Shown piece after piece: positions 16,439 through 25,242 of a stretch of DNA of 46,207 bases. The notes under the pieces are model-generated. The model saw only the letters and a list, made by a program, of their open reading frames with translations. It did not search any database and had not been told where the DNA came from. Both the position numbers and the translations under genes were made by a program. The first letter of the stretch is position 1, and each line of letters opens with the position of its first letter. The DNA comes from CAZJRB01 sp964547995 (GTDB lineage: Bacteria > Planctomycetota > Planctomycetia > Pirellulales > Thermoguttaceae): the NCBI GenBank assembly GCA_964547995.1, contig CAZJRB010000058.1, forward strand, positions 1 through 46,207, given 5' to 3'.

Positions 16439-18673
16439 ATGTTTAGAAAACACATCGGGCTGACCGCTCCGGTCATTCTTGCGGCGGCGGTCTTCGCCGC
16501 GTCCAGCCGTGCAGCCGAGAAGCCTGCAAAGGAAGTGCTCATCTTCCGCGACGCCTCGGTCGGGCCGGTCGCGTTTGCGGCGGGCGAAGTCCGAAAGGCC
16601 CTCGAACGAAACGGCTACCGCGTGGCCGAGAAGCCGCTCGAGGAGTTGGCCGGCACGCGCACGCCGCTTCGAGTTATGCTTGCAACGACCGATCAAAAAG
16701 CTGAAAAACAACCGCTGAAAACGGAACTCAGCGACCATGCCTACGTCATCGGAAAGCACGCCGGTCGAGACGGCACGACGTACGTGATCGGTGGCGGTGA
16801 TCCGGCCGGCGTGATGTACGGCGGTTTGCACCTGGCCGAACAGATCCGGTTTGGCAAGGGCCTCCGCGGGATTGCCGACACATCCGGCCGCCCGCACCAT
16901 CTGCGCCGCGGGCTGAAGATGAACATCCCGCTCGACGCCCGGACGCCAAGCTACGACGACACGGGCGACTCGGCCCAGCAGAACTACGAGCACATGTGGG
17001 ACTTCGCCTTCTGGGAGGAATTCCTCGACGAGATGGCGCGCCACCGGTACAACACGCTGACGCTTTGGAACCCGCACCCGTTCCCGTCGCTGGTAAAATG
17101 CCCCGACTACCCCGACGTGGCGCTGGAGGACGTCTGCGTAACGACGCTGCGGCCGACGTGGAAGCCCGGGGCGTGGCGCGACCCGCAGCACGTCTACCCG
17201 GCAGTCTTCGATAATCTCAAGGTTGTGAAGAAGATGACCATGGACGAGAAGATCGCGTTTTGGCGCCGCGTCATGCGGCACGCCAAGAACCGCGGCATCG
17301 ACGTCTACTTCATCACCTGGAACGTCCTGACCAACGGCACGCAAGGCAAGTATGGCATCACCGACGCCCAGGACAACCCGAAGACGATCGCCTATCTGCG
17401 GCAGTGTACCCGCGAGTTGATCCTCACCTATCCCGACCTTGCCGGGATCGGCGTCACCGCCGGCGAGAACATGCGGAAACGCAACGACGAGTTCTCGAAG
17501 GAGAAGTTTCTCTGGAAGGCGTACGGGCAGGGCGTGCTCGACGCCAAGAAGAAACAGCCCAAGCGCACCGTGCGGTTTATCCATCGCGTTTGGCAGACCG
17601 GCGTCGGCGAGGTGTTCGACGAGTTCGGCTCGAAATACCCCGACCCGTTCGAGCTGAGCTTCAAATACGCCAGGGCACACATGTATTCGTCCGCCGACCC
17701 GCCGTTTGCCGACAAGCTCTGCGAGGAAATGAAGCCGCACAAGGTGAAGTGCTGGTGGAACATGCGCAACGACGACATTTTCAATTTCCGCTGGGGCGAC
17801 CCGGACTACGCACGCGAGTTCCTGCTGAATCTGCCCGAAGGCCAAACGGCCGGCTATCACATGGGCTCCGACGGCTACGTCTGGGGCCGCGAGTTCACGA
17901 GCCTAGAGCCTGAAAACCCGCGGGCGTTGGAGATCAAGAAGCACTGGTACAAGTTCATGCTCTGGGGTCGGCTCGGCTACAACCCGAAGCTGGACCGCAA
18001 GTTCTTCGAGCAGACCTTGGCGTTGCGATTCCCCGAAGCCCCAGCCGCCGAGTTGTACGACGCCTGGGCGACCGCGTCGCAAATCATCCCGCAGGTAACC
18101 CGTTTTCATTGGCAGAACTGGGATTTCCAATGGGCGGTCGAAGGGTGCATGGATCAGCGCCGCGGCTTCCACACGGTCGACGATTTCATCAAGATGGGCC
18201 CGATGGAGCGAAGCGGCATCGTCGGCATTCCCGAGTTCGTCGACCGCCAACTCGCCGGCAAGAAGGTCGAGGTGATCACGCCGCTCGACGTGGCCGAGAA
18301 CCTGAATCAATATGCCTTCCTGTCGCTAAAGCACGTGGCCAAAATCCGCCAACAGACGCCCAACCCCGGCAAGGAACTCCGCCGGACGCTCGCCGACATT
18401 GAAGCCATGGCCTATCTCGGCAGCTACTACGCGGCCAAGATCCGCGGCGCGGTCGAATTGTGCATGTATCGAAAGTCGAAGGACACCGAACACAAGGCTG
18501 CCGCCGTGAAGAACCTCGAGCAAGCCGTCGAGCACTGGCAAGCCTATGCCAAAGTGGCCGCCGCCCAATACCGCCCCCAGTTGCTCGCCCGGACCCGGCG
18601 ACTCGACTGGACGGCCACCACCGAAGACGTCAAGCGGGACGTCGAGATCGCCAGGCGTTCCACTTCCGAATGA
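16439..18673 (+). CDS. secreted GH67/GH20-like glycosidase-type protein
   Basis: The 744-aa protein has a signal peptide (about residues 8-25, cleavage near SRAAE). An N-terminal alpha-beta domain (to about 150) resembles the GH20b/GH67 N-terminal domain: VAFAAGEVRKALERNGY and AYVIGG-type strands. A TIM-barrel-like region follows (RRGLKMNIPLDARTPSYDD, MARHRYNTLTLWN, DVYFITWNVLTNG, GIGVTAGENM, GYHMGSDGYVWGREFTS). GIGVTAGEN offers a candidate acid residue, but I cannot assign the catalytic pair. The C-terminal third is helical. It probably acts on glycans outside the cytoplasm. I prefer the ATG at 16439, which has GGGGAGA nine bases ahead; the ATG at 16430 overlaps that site. The propeller gene follows by 56 bases. 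Confidence 0.72.
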   Translation: MFRKHIGLTAPVILAAAVFAASSRAAEKPAKEVLIFRDASVGPVAFAAGEVRKALERNGYRVAEKPLEELAGTRTPLRVMLATTDQKAEKQPLKTELSDHAYVIGKHAGRDGTTYVIGGGDPAGVMYGGLHLAEQIRFGKGLRGIADTSGRPHHLRRGLKMNIPLDARTPSYDDTGDSAQQNYEHMWDFAFWEEFLDEMARHRYNTLTLWNPHPFPSLVKCPDYPDVALEDVCVTTLRPTWKPGAWRDPQHVYPAVFDNLKVVKKMTMDEKIAFWRRVMRHAKNRGIDVYFITWNVLTNGTQGKYGITDAQDNPKTIAYLRQCTRELILTYPDLAGIGVTAGENMRKRNDEFSKEKFLWKAYGQGVLDAKKKQPKRTVRFIHRVWQTGVGEVFDEFGSKYPDPFELSFKYARAHMYSSADPPFADKLCEEMKPHKVKCWWNMRNDDIFNFRWGDPDYAREFLLNLPEGQTAGYHMGSDGYVWGREFTSLEPENPRALEIKKHWYKFMLWGRLGYNPKLDRKFFEQTLALRFPEAPAAELYDAWATASQIIPQVTRFHWQNWDFQWAVEGCMDQRRGFHTVDDFIKMGPMERSGIVGIPEFVDRQLAGKKVEVITPLDVAENLNQYAFLSLKHVAKIRQQTPNPGKELRRTLADIEAMAYLGSYYAAKIRGAVELCMYRKSKDTEHKAAAVKNLEQAVEHWQAYAKVAAAQYRPQLLARTRRLDWTATTEDVKRDVEIARRSTSE

Positions 18674-18729
18674 AACCCAAGTTTAGCGGGCGGGCTTGCC
18701 CGCCGCTGACTCTGCAACGGAGATCTGTT

Positions 18730-19749
18730 ATGCAACATAAAACGCGAACAATTCTGCTGATCATCTTCACCGCACTCTTTGCCGCCGACTGCTTCGCGGC
18801 CGACGACAAGCAGGGCAAATCGCCGATCGACGAATTGCCGCCGTATATCAAGCGTGTCACCCACTTCGGCCAACGGGCAGACTGGTCGCACGACGGGAAG
18901 CGGCTGCTGTTCATTGAAAAGACCTACGGCGACGTGTATGAGGTCGACCTGGCAACCGGTACGATCCGGCCGATGACGCACCATTACTACCACGAAGGCT
19001 ACACCCGGGCGTTGTATCTGGCCAATGGCGACGTCCTGCTCTCCGGCGCCCGGCAGTTCGACGCGAAAAACCCGCACGCAAGCCGCAGCGAGAGGAACGC
19101 CGAACTCTGGGTGTTGAAAAAGGACCTTTCCAGCCCGCCGGTCCCGCTCGGCGAGAAGTGCAGCGAGGGCCCGGCCGTCTCGCGCAAGAACATGCGATTG
19201 GCCTGGACCCAGGGCGGGGCCTTTTACCTGGCCGACGTCGTTTATGAAGGCGGCAAGCCGAAGCTGGCCAACAAGAAAAAGATTCTCGACCGGGCCGACC
19301 TGCCGTTCAAGTGTGGACTCGAGACCCAGAACCTCCGCCCGCCCGACGAGAAGGAGTTGATCTTCAGCGCCTATGGCCACGGCAAGACCGAAGTGATGGG
19401 CCTGGACATCGCAACCGGCAAGGTCGTCAACTACTCGAAGGCCCCCAACCAGTACGACGAGCCCGAAGGCATCTGCCCCGACGGGAAGCACACGCTGGTC
19501 GAATGCGACGCCCACAACCCGAAGGGGAGCCAGCACATCGACATCTACAAGCTGGCCCTGGACGGCTCGGGCAAGTATGAGCGGATCACCCGTTTCGGCG
19601 ACTACCCCGGCTACAAGGCCAGCAACCCGGTCGTCAGCGACGACGGCCGCTCGATCGCGTTCCAATTTGCCAAGATCGGCGACAAGGCCGGCGTCGGCCG
19701 GGGACTGTTGATCCTCGACCTGAAAGGGTTCGAAGAATCCAAGAAATAG
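18730..19749 (+). CDS. secreted TolB-like beta-propeller protein
   Basis: The 339-aa protein starts with a signal peptide (ILLIIFTALFAADCFAAD, cleavage near residue 24). Repeated PD40/TolB-type blades follow: RADWSHDGKRLLFIEKTYGD, PEGICPDGKHTLVECDAH and PVVSDDGRSIAFQFAKIGD. Such propellers bind proteins or glycans and some serve as oligosaccharide lyases or esterase partners; no catalytic motif is evident here. GGAGA seven bases before the ATG supports the start. It follows the GH-like gene closely, so the two probably form one transcription unit for a glycan-related job. Confidence 0.75.
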   Translation: MQHKTRTILLIIFTALFAADCFAADDKQGKSPIDELPPYIKRVTHFGQRADWSHDGKRLLFIEKTYGDVYEVDLATGTIRPMTHHYYHEGYTRALYLANGDVLLSGARQFDAKNPHASRSERNAELWVLKKDLSSPPVPLGEKCSEGPAVSRKNMRLAWTQGGAFYLADVVYEGGKPKLANKKKILDRADLPFKCGLETQNLRPPDEKELIFSAYGHGKTEVMGLDIATGKVVNYSKAPNQYDEPEGICPDGKHTLVECDAHNPKGSQHIDIYKLALDGSGKYERITRFGDYPGYKASNPVVSDDGRSIAFQFAKIGDKAGVGRGLLILDLKGFEESKK

Positions 19750-19813
19750 CGGGTCCCGTCAAGAAATTTGGTAACACTTCAGCCATCTGAAGCAAGGTGT
19801 GAGAGGAGGAAAA

Positions 19814-19891
19814 ATGGGAAGTAGGGGAAAAGGGAAATTGTCGATTCAAGAGTATGAGCTATCGTGGGAAGAAATCAATACGGACCGCTAA
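19814..19891 (+). CDS. possible 25-aa peptide or remnant of a larger gene
   Basis: GGAGG stands six bases before an ATG, followed by 25 codons and TAA. The peptide starts MGSRGKGKLSIQEYELSWEE. The strength of the ribosome site and the acidic helix-like end are unusual for random DNA in a GC-rich genome. It may be a real small protein, or the 5' end of a mobile-element gene cut by the G-rich tract that begins at the stop codon. I do not recognise the family. Confidence 0.3.
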   Translation: MGSRGKGKLSIQEYELSWEEINTDR

Positions 19892-19930
19892 CCCCCTAAC
19901 TCCTAGTCCCCGGTCCCCAACCCCTAACCC
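19889..19930 (-). repeat. G-rich tract after a stop codon, copy 1
   Basis: On the minus strand the sequence directly after the TGA stop of the NTF2-fold gene reads GGGTTAGGGGTTGGGG and continues with more runs of three to five G. The same motif follows the E3 stop at 28429 in the coding direction. Four or more G-runs could form a G-quadruplex in RNA or DNA. Role unknown; termination or mobile-repeat origin are possible. Confidence 0.6.
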
Positions 19931-20863
19931 TCACTCGGTCTTCCGCCGAATCTCGACTTCCTCGATGTCCGCCAGCGGCCGGCCGTCGGCTGTGCGACGG
20001 ACGGATTGGAACGTGACCGTATTGTCGTCGACGCGGGTGAGAATGTCCAGGGCCTTCACTTCGCGTCCGTCCCGCAAAACGCCCGATTCCTTGATCGACC
20101 AGCGATTGCCCTTGCGCGTCCAGATTCCTTGCAGGATGTCGCCGTTGGAGTCGAACACCCAGGAGCGGATTTTCCCGGTCCGCGGGTCCCACCCGATGAT
20201 TTGGGTGCCGCGAAGAACCGCATTGTCGTCGAGGCGGGAAACGAACTCGCGGATGATGAAATTCCTGTTGACGGTCCACCGGCACGAGCTGTGTACGGCG
20301 TGGCGATCCCCGCCGGCGGCGTCGGCCCACTCGCCGATCATCCATTCCAGCTCTTTGAGGTGCCCGTAGTTCGACGTTTCCGCAATGGCCACGTCGCGAA
20401 GGCTTTCGACAAGCCACTTTCCATCCCGCTTCACGTAGATGATCGTATAGCGGGCCTTGCCGGGCGATCCCGGCGGGGCGGGCACGACTTCCACCGTCCC
20501 GTCTTCAACGGCGACATCCGGCGCGACAAAGCGGATCGACCCAATGTCGATATTCAACCGGGGGTTCCCGGCCTGCGAAAAGAACTCGTCGAACTTCTTC
20601 TCGATGACCCCGCGGCCCCGGATCCGCTCGCCGCGGATGTTGATGAAATCGCCGTCCTCGGTCCAGTGGGCGGCCATCGCCGCGGCATCGCCGCGGTGGA
20701 ACGCATCGAGATACGACTCGGCAACCCGGCGGATCGCCTTCTCGTCGTCCGATTGCACTTGGACCCCCTCGTCCGGTTGGACGGTGAGTTCCTGGCCGGA
20801 AACGGTCACTGCGCTCAGCAACAGCACGGCGGCGGCGGTGACCGCGAAGTGGGAATGTCTCAT
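19931..20863 (-). CDS. secreted NTF2/SnoaL-fold protein with a second beta domain
   Basis: The 310-aa protein has a signal peptide (FAVTAAAVLLLSAVTVSGQ). A SnoaL/DUF4440-type NTF2 domain follows (about 40-155: IRRVAESYLDAFHRGDAAAM, then AHWTEDGDF). A second domain (about 165-310) begins LKELEWMIGEWA and contains two strands like IIGWDPRTGKIRSW, resembling DUF1579-type lipocalin-like domains. The fold is a cup that binds small hydrophobic ligands; no catalytic role can be assigned. The start at 20863 has AAGGAG eight bases upstream. An upstream ATG at 20899 lacks such a site. Confidence 0.72.
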   Translation of the reverse strand: MRHSHFAVTAAAVLLLSAVTVSGQELTVQPDEGVQVQSDDEKAIRRVAESYLDAFHRGDAAAMAAHWTEDGDFINIRGERIRGRGVIEKKFDEFFSQAGNPRLNIDIGSIRFVAPDVAVEDGTVEVVPAPPGSPGKARYTIIYVKRDGKWLVESLRDVAIAETSNYGHLKELEWMIGEWADAAGGDRHAVHSSCRWTVNRNFIIREFVSRLDDNAVLRGTQIIGWDPRTGKIRSWVFDSNGDILQGIWTRKGNRWSIKESGVLRDGREVKALDILTRVDDNTVTFQSVRRTADGRPLADIEEVEIRRKTE

Positions 20864-21056
20864 TGGATTCGCTCCTTGGGTAAGCATGTCATAAAACATA
20901 GCTCACGGTTTGTCCAGCAGTTGCAGCGTGACGGATATCCGGATGGTAGCGGTCGCTCGGGCCCGGTTCCGTGGCCGTTTTGAGGCCGCCGGCTTGCCTT
21001 GGGGGCAGAAACGACCTAAACTGCGGTAGGATCAACCACCCAGGAGCGACGAAGAC

Positions 21057-21836
21057 ATGCCACGCACAGCCCGGATCCGGCTCGTTCTGGCGATGAGCGT
21101 CATCGGCTGCCTGCCGATCGCTACGGCCACTGCCCAGCGGGGGCCCTATGGCTATGGCTACGGTTGGGGGGCGTATCCCTACAATCTCGACAGCGCCTAC
21201 AACACCTCGCGCCGCATCGCCTCGCAGCAACATCTTGCAGCCCAGAAGCACGCGTTCCAGCAGAGCGCCCGGGTGCAGGAAGATATCCACGGCGCCCTTT
21301 CTTCCCAGGCTCGAAGCACTACCCAAGGCCTCGCCGCCCAGCAACAAGGCGCCCGTGACTGGTGGTTCAAGCAGGAACAGCGCAAGCTGGCCGAACGCAA
21401 GCAGCGGGATCAGCCACTTGCGGCCCTTCGCGCATCGGGGTCCGTCGATCCCAATGCGGCCGATCCTGCGGCAGTGGCGCCGCGCAAACTCGCTCGCCCG
21501 CAGCCCGAACCCGCGCAGCCCGGGGTGACCCCGTGGCCCAATTTGTTGCGGGATAGCCGTTTCGAGGCGTCCCGAACAAAGCTGGAAGCCGTCTTCCGCG
21601 AGTGGAAGTCGCCGAAGCACCCGCTGACGCCGGAGCAGTATCGCACGATTCTCGAAGGTATCAGCGAGATGAAGACGACGCTTCGGAACATGGCCCACGA
21701 CATCACCGCCGCCGAGTACCTCGCCACGGAAAAATACCTCGACGGCCTCGTCTACGAAGCCCGCGCAGCGGTCCGGAAGGTGGAGAAACCCAAAGCCGTG
21801 CCCGCAACAACCGGTGAAGCGAAGCCGGGCGCGTGA
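21057..21836 (+). CDS. secreted protein of unknown function
   Basis: The 259-aa protein has a signal peptide (LVLAMSVIGCLPIATATAQ, cleavage near residue 27) and then a Gly/Tyr-rich patch, GPYGYGYGWGAYPYN. A Gln/Ala-rich helical stretch follows (about 55-120), then a Pro-rich linker, and a helical C-terminal domain (about 155-245) ending with a basic region. I do not recognise a named family; short secreted proteins of this style are common in planctomycetes. AGGAG precedes the ATG by about ten bases. It stands opposite to the NTF2-fold gene and converges on the E1 gene with 27 bases between the stops. Confidence 0.6.
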   Translation: MPRTARIRLVLAMSVIGCLPIATATAQRGPYGYGYGWGAYPYNLDSAYNTSRRIASQQHLAAQKHAFQQSARVQEDIHGALSSQARSTTQGLAAQQQGARDWWFKQEQRKLAERKQRDQPLAALRASGSVDPNAADPAAVAPRKLARPQPEPAQPGVTPWPNLLRDSRFEASRTKLEAVFREWKSPKHPLTPEQYRTILEGISEMKTTLRNMAHDITAAEYLATEKYLDGLVYEARAAVRKVEKPKAVPATTGEAKPGA

Positions 21837-21863
21837 AACCTTTCCCCACGACGCCGACGCGAG

Positions 21864-24338
21864 TCAAACGCCTTTGGCGCTGCGGCGCATCAGGTCGGAC
21901 GTCGAACACTCGCGCACCGGCGAGTAGCCCCTCAACGGCAAGATGTGTTCGTGTACCGCGTCGATGATGTCCGACGGCTGCGGGAAGAACGCGTCCTCGA
22001 CTTCGTCGGCGGGTGTGATCCAGTTGCGGCTGCCGACAATGACGGGCGGGCCGTCGAGGTCGTCGAAGGCGAATTGCGTGATCTTCGATGCGAACGTTTG
22101 CAGCGCGCTGCCGCGCTCGCACGCGTCGGACGTCAACACGATCTTGCGGGTCTTCTTCACCGACTCGATCACCTTCTCGAAATTGAAGGGCACGATGGTG
22201 CGGGCGTCGATGATCTCGCAGGAGACGCCGTGCTTTTCTGCAAGCTCACCGGCGGCATCGAGCGCGCGGTAGAGCGTTGCCCCGATCGAGAGGACCGTCA
22301 GGTCGTTGCCGCTGCGCTTGACGTCCGGTTCGCCGAAGGGGATTTCGTACGCGCCTTGCGGCACGCCGCCTTCGTGGAACAGCTCGGGCATGTCGTAGAT
22401 GCGCTGACTCTCGAAGAACACGACCGGGTCGGTGCCCAGCAGAGCCGAATACATCAGGCCCTTCGCGTCATAGGGCGTTGCGGGGAATACGACTTTCAGC
22501 CCCGGGATGTGCGTACACATGCTGGACCAGTCTTGGCTGTGTTGCGCGCCGTATTTCGCGCCGACCGAAACCCGCAACACGACGGGCATCTTCAACAGAC
22601 CGCCGGACATCGACTGCCACTTGGCGAGCTGGTTGAACAGCTCGTCGCCGGCGCGGCCCATAAAATCGCAGTACATCAGCTCCGCCAGGGGCCGGCCGCC
22701 TTCCAGCGCATAGCCGACGGCGGTACCGACGATGGCGCCTTCGCTGATCGGGGAGTTGAACAAACGGTGATGCGGCAGCGACTCGGTCAACCCGCGGTAT
22801 ACCGCGAACGCGCCGCCCCAGTCGCGGTTCTCCTCGCCGTAGGCGATCATGGTCGGATCGGCGTAGAAACGGTCGATGATCGCTTCGAACAACGCGTCGC
22901 GGATGCCGATGCACCGTTGCTTCGGCAGCGGCTTGCCGTTGTCGCCCAGGCCGCTGCGGCTGCGCCGCGCAAGCTGCTTCACGCGGGGGTTCTCCTCGAT
23001 GGGGATGCGCACGTCCGGCATGCCTTCCCCCGTCTTCTCCAGGCGCGTGTTGGAAAACATCGCTTGCTCGAGCAGGCAAGCGGTCTTCTTCAGATCCGCG
23101 TGCGGCGAGATGTCCAGATCGATTGCCTTGTTGTAGGCCTTCAGGATGATCTCGTCGACCCGCGCCTGCGTCTTGTCGATGTCCTTTTGCGTGCAGGCGC
23201 CGGCCTCGATGATGTTTGCGGCAAAGGTCCTGATCGGATCGAACTCCTGCCACGCCTCGACCTCATCCTTTTCGCGGTACGAGCTGGCGTCCGACGGCGA
23301 ATGACCGCTGAACCGATACGTCAGGGTATCCAGCAGCACCGGGCCGTCGCCGCGCGCGATGATTTCCTTCTTGCGGCGGATGGCGTCGACGACCGCCAGC
23401 GGGTTGTATCCGTCGACCCGTTCCGCGTGCATCTGATCGGGCGTCAGGCCGGCGCCCATGCGGGCGAGCACCTTGAATCCCATCGTTTCGCCGACCGGTT
23501 GGCCTCCCATGCCGTAGAAATTGTTCACGAAGTTCATGATCAGCGGCAAGCCGCCGCGATGGTTTTCGTCCCACAGCTCCTTGAACTGATCCATCGTCGC
23601 AAAGCACAACGCTTCCCAGGTAGGACCGCAGCCGGCCGACGCGTCGCCGATGTTCCCGATCACGATGCCGGGCCTCTTGTGTACGTGCTTGAACAGCGCC
23701 GCGCCCACGGAGATGTCGGCCGAACCGCCGACGATCGCGTTGTTCGGATAGATCCCAAACGGCGGAAAGAACGCGTGCATCGAGCCGCCGAGGCCCTTGT
23801 TAAAGCCGGCCTCGCGCGCAAAGATCTCGGCCAGCGCGCCGTAAACGAGATAGTCGACGGCCAGGTCCTTGACGTCACCCGCCGCGTCCTTCTCGACGAC
23901 GCGCAGACAATCGCCGTCGAAGTATTCTCGCATGATCTTCATCATCGCGTCGTCGTCGAGCTTCTGAATTGCCGACAAGCCTTTCGCGAGGATCTCGCCG
24001 TGCGAACGGTGCGATCCGTAGATGTGGTCGTCGACGCCCAGCAGAAACGCCTGACCGACGGCCGCTGCTTCCTGCCCGATCGACAGGTGCGCCGGCCCGC
24101 GATGGTTGTATTGGATGTCCTTGTAGTGTCCCTGCTTCTTGACCGAATCGAGCATGCTCTCGAACGTGCGGATGATCATCATGTCGCGCTGGATGCGGAC
24201 GAGGTCGTCTTTCGTGACGTCGCCGGCTGCCAGTTCGTCGGTCACGGTTCTGTCGTACTGATTGACCGGGATCGGCGCGAACTCGACGGAGCTTTTCGCA
24301 CGGGTCTCGGCCGGGTCGATCATTAGTTCTTTAGGCAT
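21864..24338 (-). CDS. fused alpha-beta E1 component of a 2-oxoacid dehydrogenase
   Basis: The 824-aa protein joins an E1-alpha (about residues 40-430) to an E1-beta (about 475-815). E1 uses ThDP to decarboxylate a 2-oxoacid and reductively acylate lipoyl-E2. Alpha shows HRGPAHLSIGQEAAAVG, GSHRSHGEILAKG and GGSMHAFF. The ThDP/magnesium motif is GDA (231) ... NN (272), instead of GDG, and about ten residues longer than usual. About 45 extra residues lie between AKG and GGSMH. Beta shows NSPISEGAIVGTAVGYA with the conserved ThDP-activating Glu533. The fusion and the insertions separate it from housekeeping pyruvate dehydrogenase E1; its true 2-oxoacid is unknown. It lies seven bases downstream of the DeoR gene on the same strand, so both are one transcript. 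Confidence 0.88.
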   Translation of the reverse strand: MPKELMIDPAETRAKSSVEFAPIPVNQYDRTVTDELAAGDVTKDDLVRIQRDMMIIRTFESMLDSVKKQGHYKDIQYNHRGPAHLSIGQEAAAVGQAFLLGVDDHIYGSHRSHGEILAKGLSAIQKLDDDAMMKIMREYFDGDCLRVVEKDAAGDVKDLAVDYLVYGALAEIFAREAGFNKGLGGSMHAFFPPFGIYPNNAIVGGSADISVGAALFKHVHKRPGIVIGNIGDASAGCGPTWEALCFATMDQFKELWDENHRGGLPLIMNFVNNFYGMGGQPVGETMGFKVLARMGAGLTPDQMHAERVDGYNPLAVVDAIRRKKEIIARGDGPVLLDTLTYRFSGHSPSDASSYREKDEVEAWQEFDPIRTFAANIIEAGACTQKDIDKTQARVDEIILKAYNKAIDLDISPHADLKKTACLLEQAMFSNTRLEKTGEGMPDVRIPIEENPRVKQLARRSRSGLGDNGKPLPKQRCIGIRDALFEAIIDRFYADPTMIAYGEENRDWGGAFAVYRGLTESLPHHRLFNSPISEGAIVGTAVGYALEGGRPLAELMYCDFMGRAGDELFNQLAKWQSMSGGLLKMPVVLRVSVGAKYGAQHSQDWSSMCTHIPGLKVVFPATPYDAKGLMYSALLGTDPVVFFESQRIYDMPELFHEGGVPQGAYEIPFGEPDVKRSGNDLTVLSIGATLYRALDAAGELAEKHGVSCEIIDARTIVPFNFEKVIESVKKTRKIVLTSDACERGSALQTFASKITQFAFDDLDGPPVIVGSRNWITPADEVEDAFFPQPSDIIDAVHEHILPLRGYSPVRECSTSDLMRRSAKGV

Positions 24339-24345
24339 GGCTTTG

Positions 24346-25119
24346 TTAGTTCTCCGCTTCCCCGGGAAAGATTACTTCGATGTTTTTCTCTTCAAAAAAC
24401 CGCTTCCACTGTTGATCCGGTTTGCGGTCGGTCACGAGCTTGTTGATCCACGGCCAATCGACGATCTGGAACAGCGATGCGCCGCCGAACTTGCTGCTAT
24501 CGACCAGCAGCACCGCCTCGCGTGCGTTCTCGACGACGAGGCGGTGCAGATGAGCGCTTGCAACGTCGCTGGCCGACGGGCCGAAATCCATGCTGAAACC
24601 GTCCGCGCCGACGAACGCCACATAGCCGCGCACCTGATTCAGCGTGCTCATCGCCATCGGGCCGACGGTGTCCATCCGGTCGGGGCGATATTCACCGCCG
24701 ATCAGGAAAACGCTGAGTCCCGGCGCACTCAGTTCCAGCGCGAGTCGCGCACTATTGGTCAGCACCGTCACTCCGTGCATCTTCTTTAAGTAAGGAACCA
24801 TCTCGGAACAGGTGGTCCCCGAATCAAGGAACACCTGATCGGCGTCGAGCACCAGCGACGCCGCCAACCGCCCGATGATTCGTTTCTCGTCGACGGCCCG
24901 AAGCTGCTTGGCCCGAAATGAGAAGTCCCTCTTTCGAGTTAAAGTAGCCCCCCCATGAACGAGCAGCAATTCGTCCTCGTCTGCTAATGCCTTTAGGTCG
25001 CGACGCACGGTCGCCCCGGACACGTCCATCGACGCGGCTAGCTCCTTGACCGTAACATGTTTCCTATCAAGGAGTTGCGCAATGATCTTTTTGCGGCGTT
25101 CTTCCGTGGCTTGACTCAT
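24346..25119 (-). CDS. DeoR-family transcriptional regulator
   Basis: The 257-aa protein has an N-terminal DeoR winged helix (residues about 5-60: ATEERRKKIIAQLLDRKHVT, then VSGATVRRDLKAL) and the C-terminal sugar-phosphate-sensing domain (FLDSGTTCSEM, VLTNSARLALELS, VLLVDSSKFGG). DeoR repressors usually release DNA when a phosphorylated sugar intermediate binds. GAGG lies seven bases upstream of the ATG. It is the first gene of the leftward unit and faces the E2 gene across an AT-rich region, so it is placed to control both directions. A phosphosugar effector agrees with the aldolase in this locus. Confidence 0.92.
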   Translation of the reverse strand: MSQATEERRKKIIAQLLDRKHVTVKELAASMDVSGATVRRDLKALADEDELLLVHGGATLTRKRDFSFRAKQLRAVDEKRIIGRLAASLVLDADQVFLDSGTTCSEMVPYLKKMHGVTVLTNSARLALELSAPGLSVFLIGGEYRPDRMDTVGPMAMSTLNQVRGYVAFVGADGFSMDFGPSASDVASAHLHRLVVENAREAVLLVDSSKFGGASLFQIVDWPWINKLVTDRKPDQQWKRFFEEKNIEVIFPGEAEN

Positions 25120-25242
25120 GGCGGACCTCGTGTTACTCTAAACGATCATCTGCCTGCACACAGTTAATACAAAATCGACAGAAAAATCAATAGGCTGCGC
25201 ACAATTTTGATCAAATTAGCTTGATTTATGAAGGAAAGTCTT
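25120..25242. promoter_or_regulatory. AT-rich divergent control region of the DeoR/E1 and E2-ADH units
   Basis: About 120 bases far more AT-rich than the rest of the window. It holds the perfect palindrome TTTGATCAAA at 25206-25215 and a second TTGAT at 25221, together with several promoter-like hexamers in both directions (for example TTGATC and TATTGA on the minus strand). These are good candidates for DeoR sites, but no hexamer pair stands out. Confidence 0.45.

Noticed and set aside
13418..17860. A 4.4-kb open frame on the minus strand
   Set aside because: It lies opposite the J-like gene, trpD, the MFS gene and the GH-like gene, whose domains are clear. The long antisense frame is an effect of GC-rich third codon positions.
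21945..24326. A 793-codon plus-strand frame opposite E1
   Set aside because: The minus-strand product has every E1 motif; the plus-strand product has no recognisable domain.
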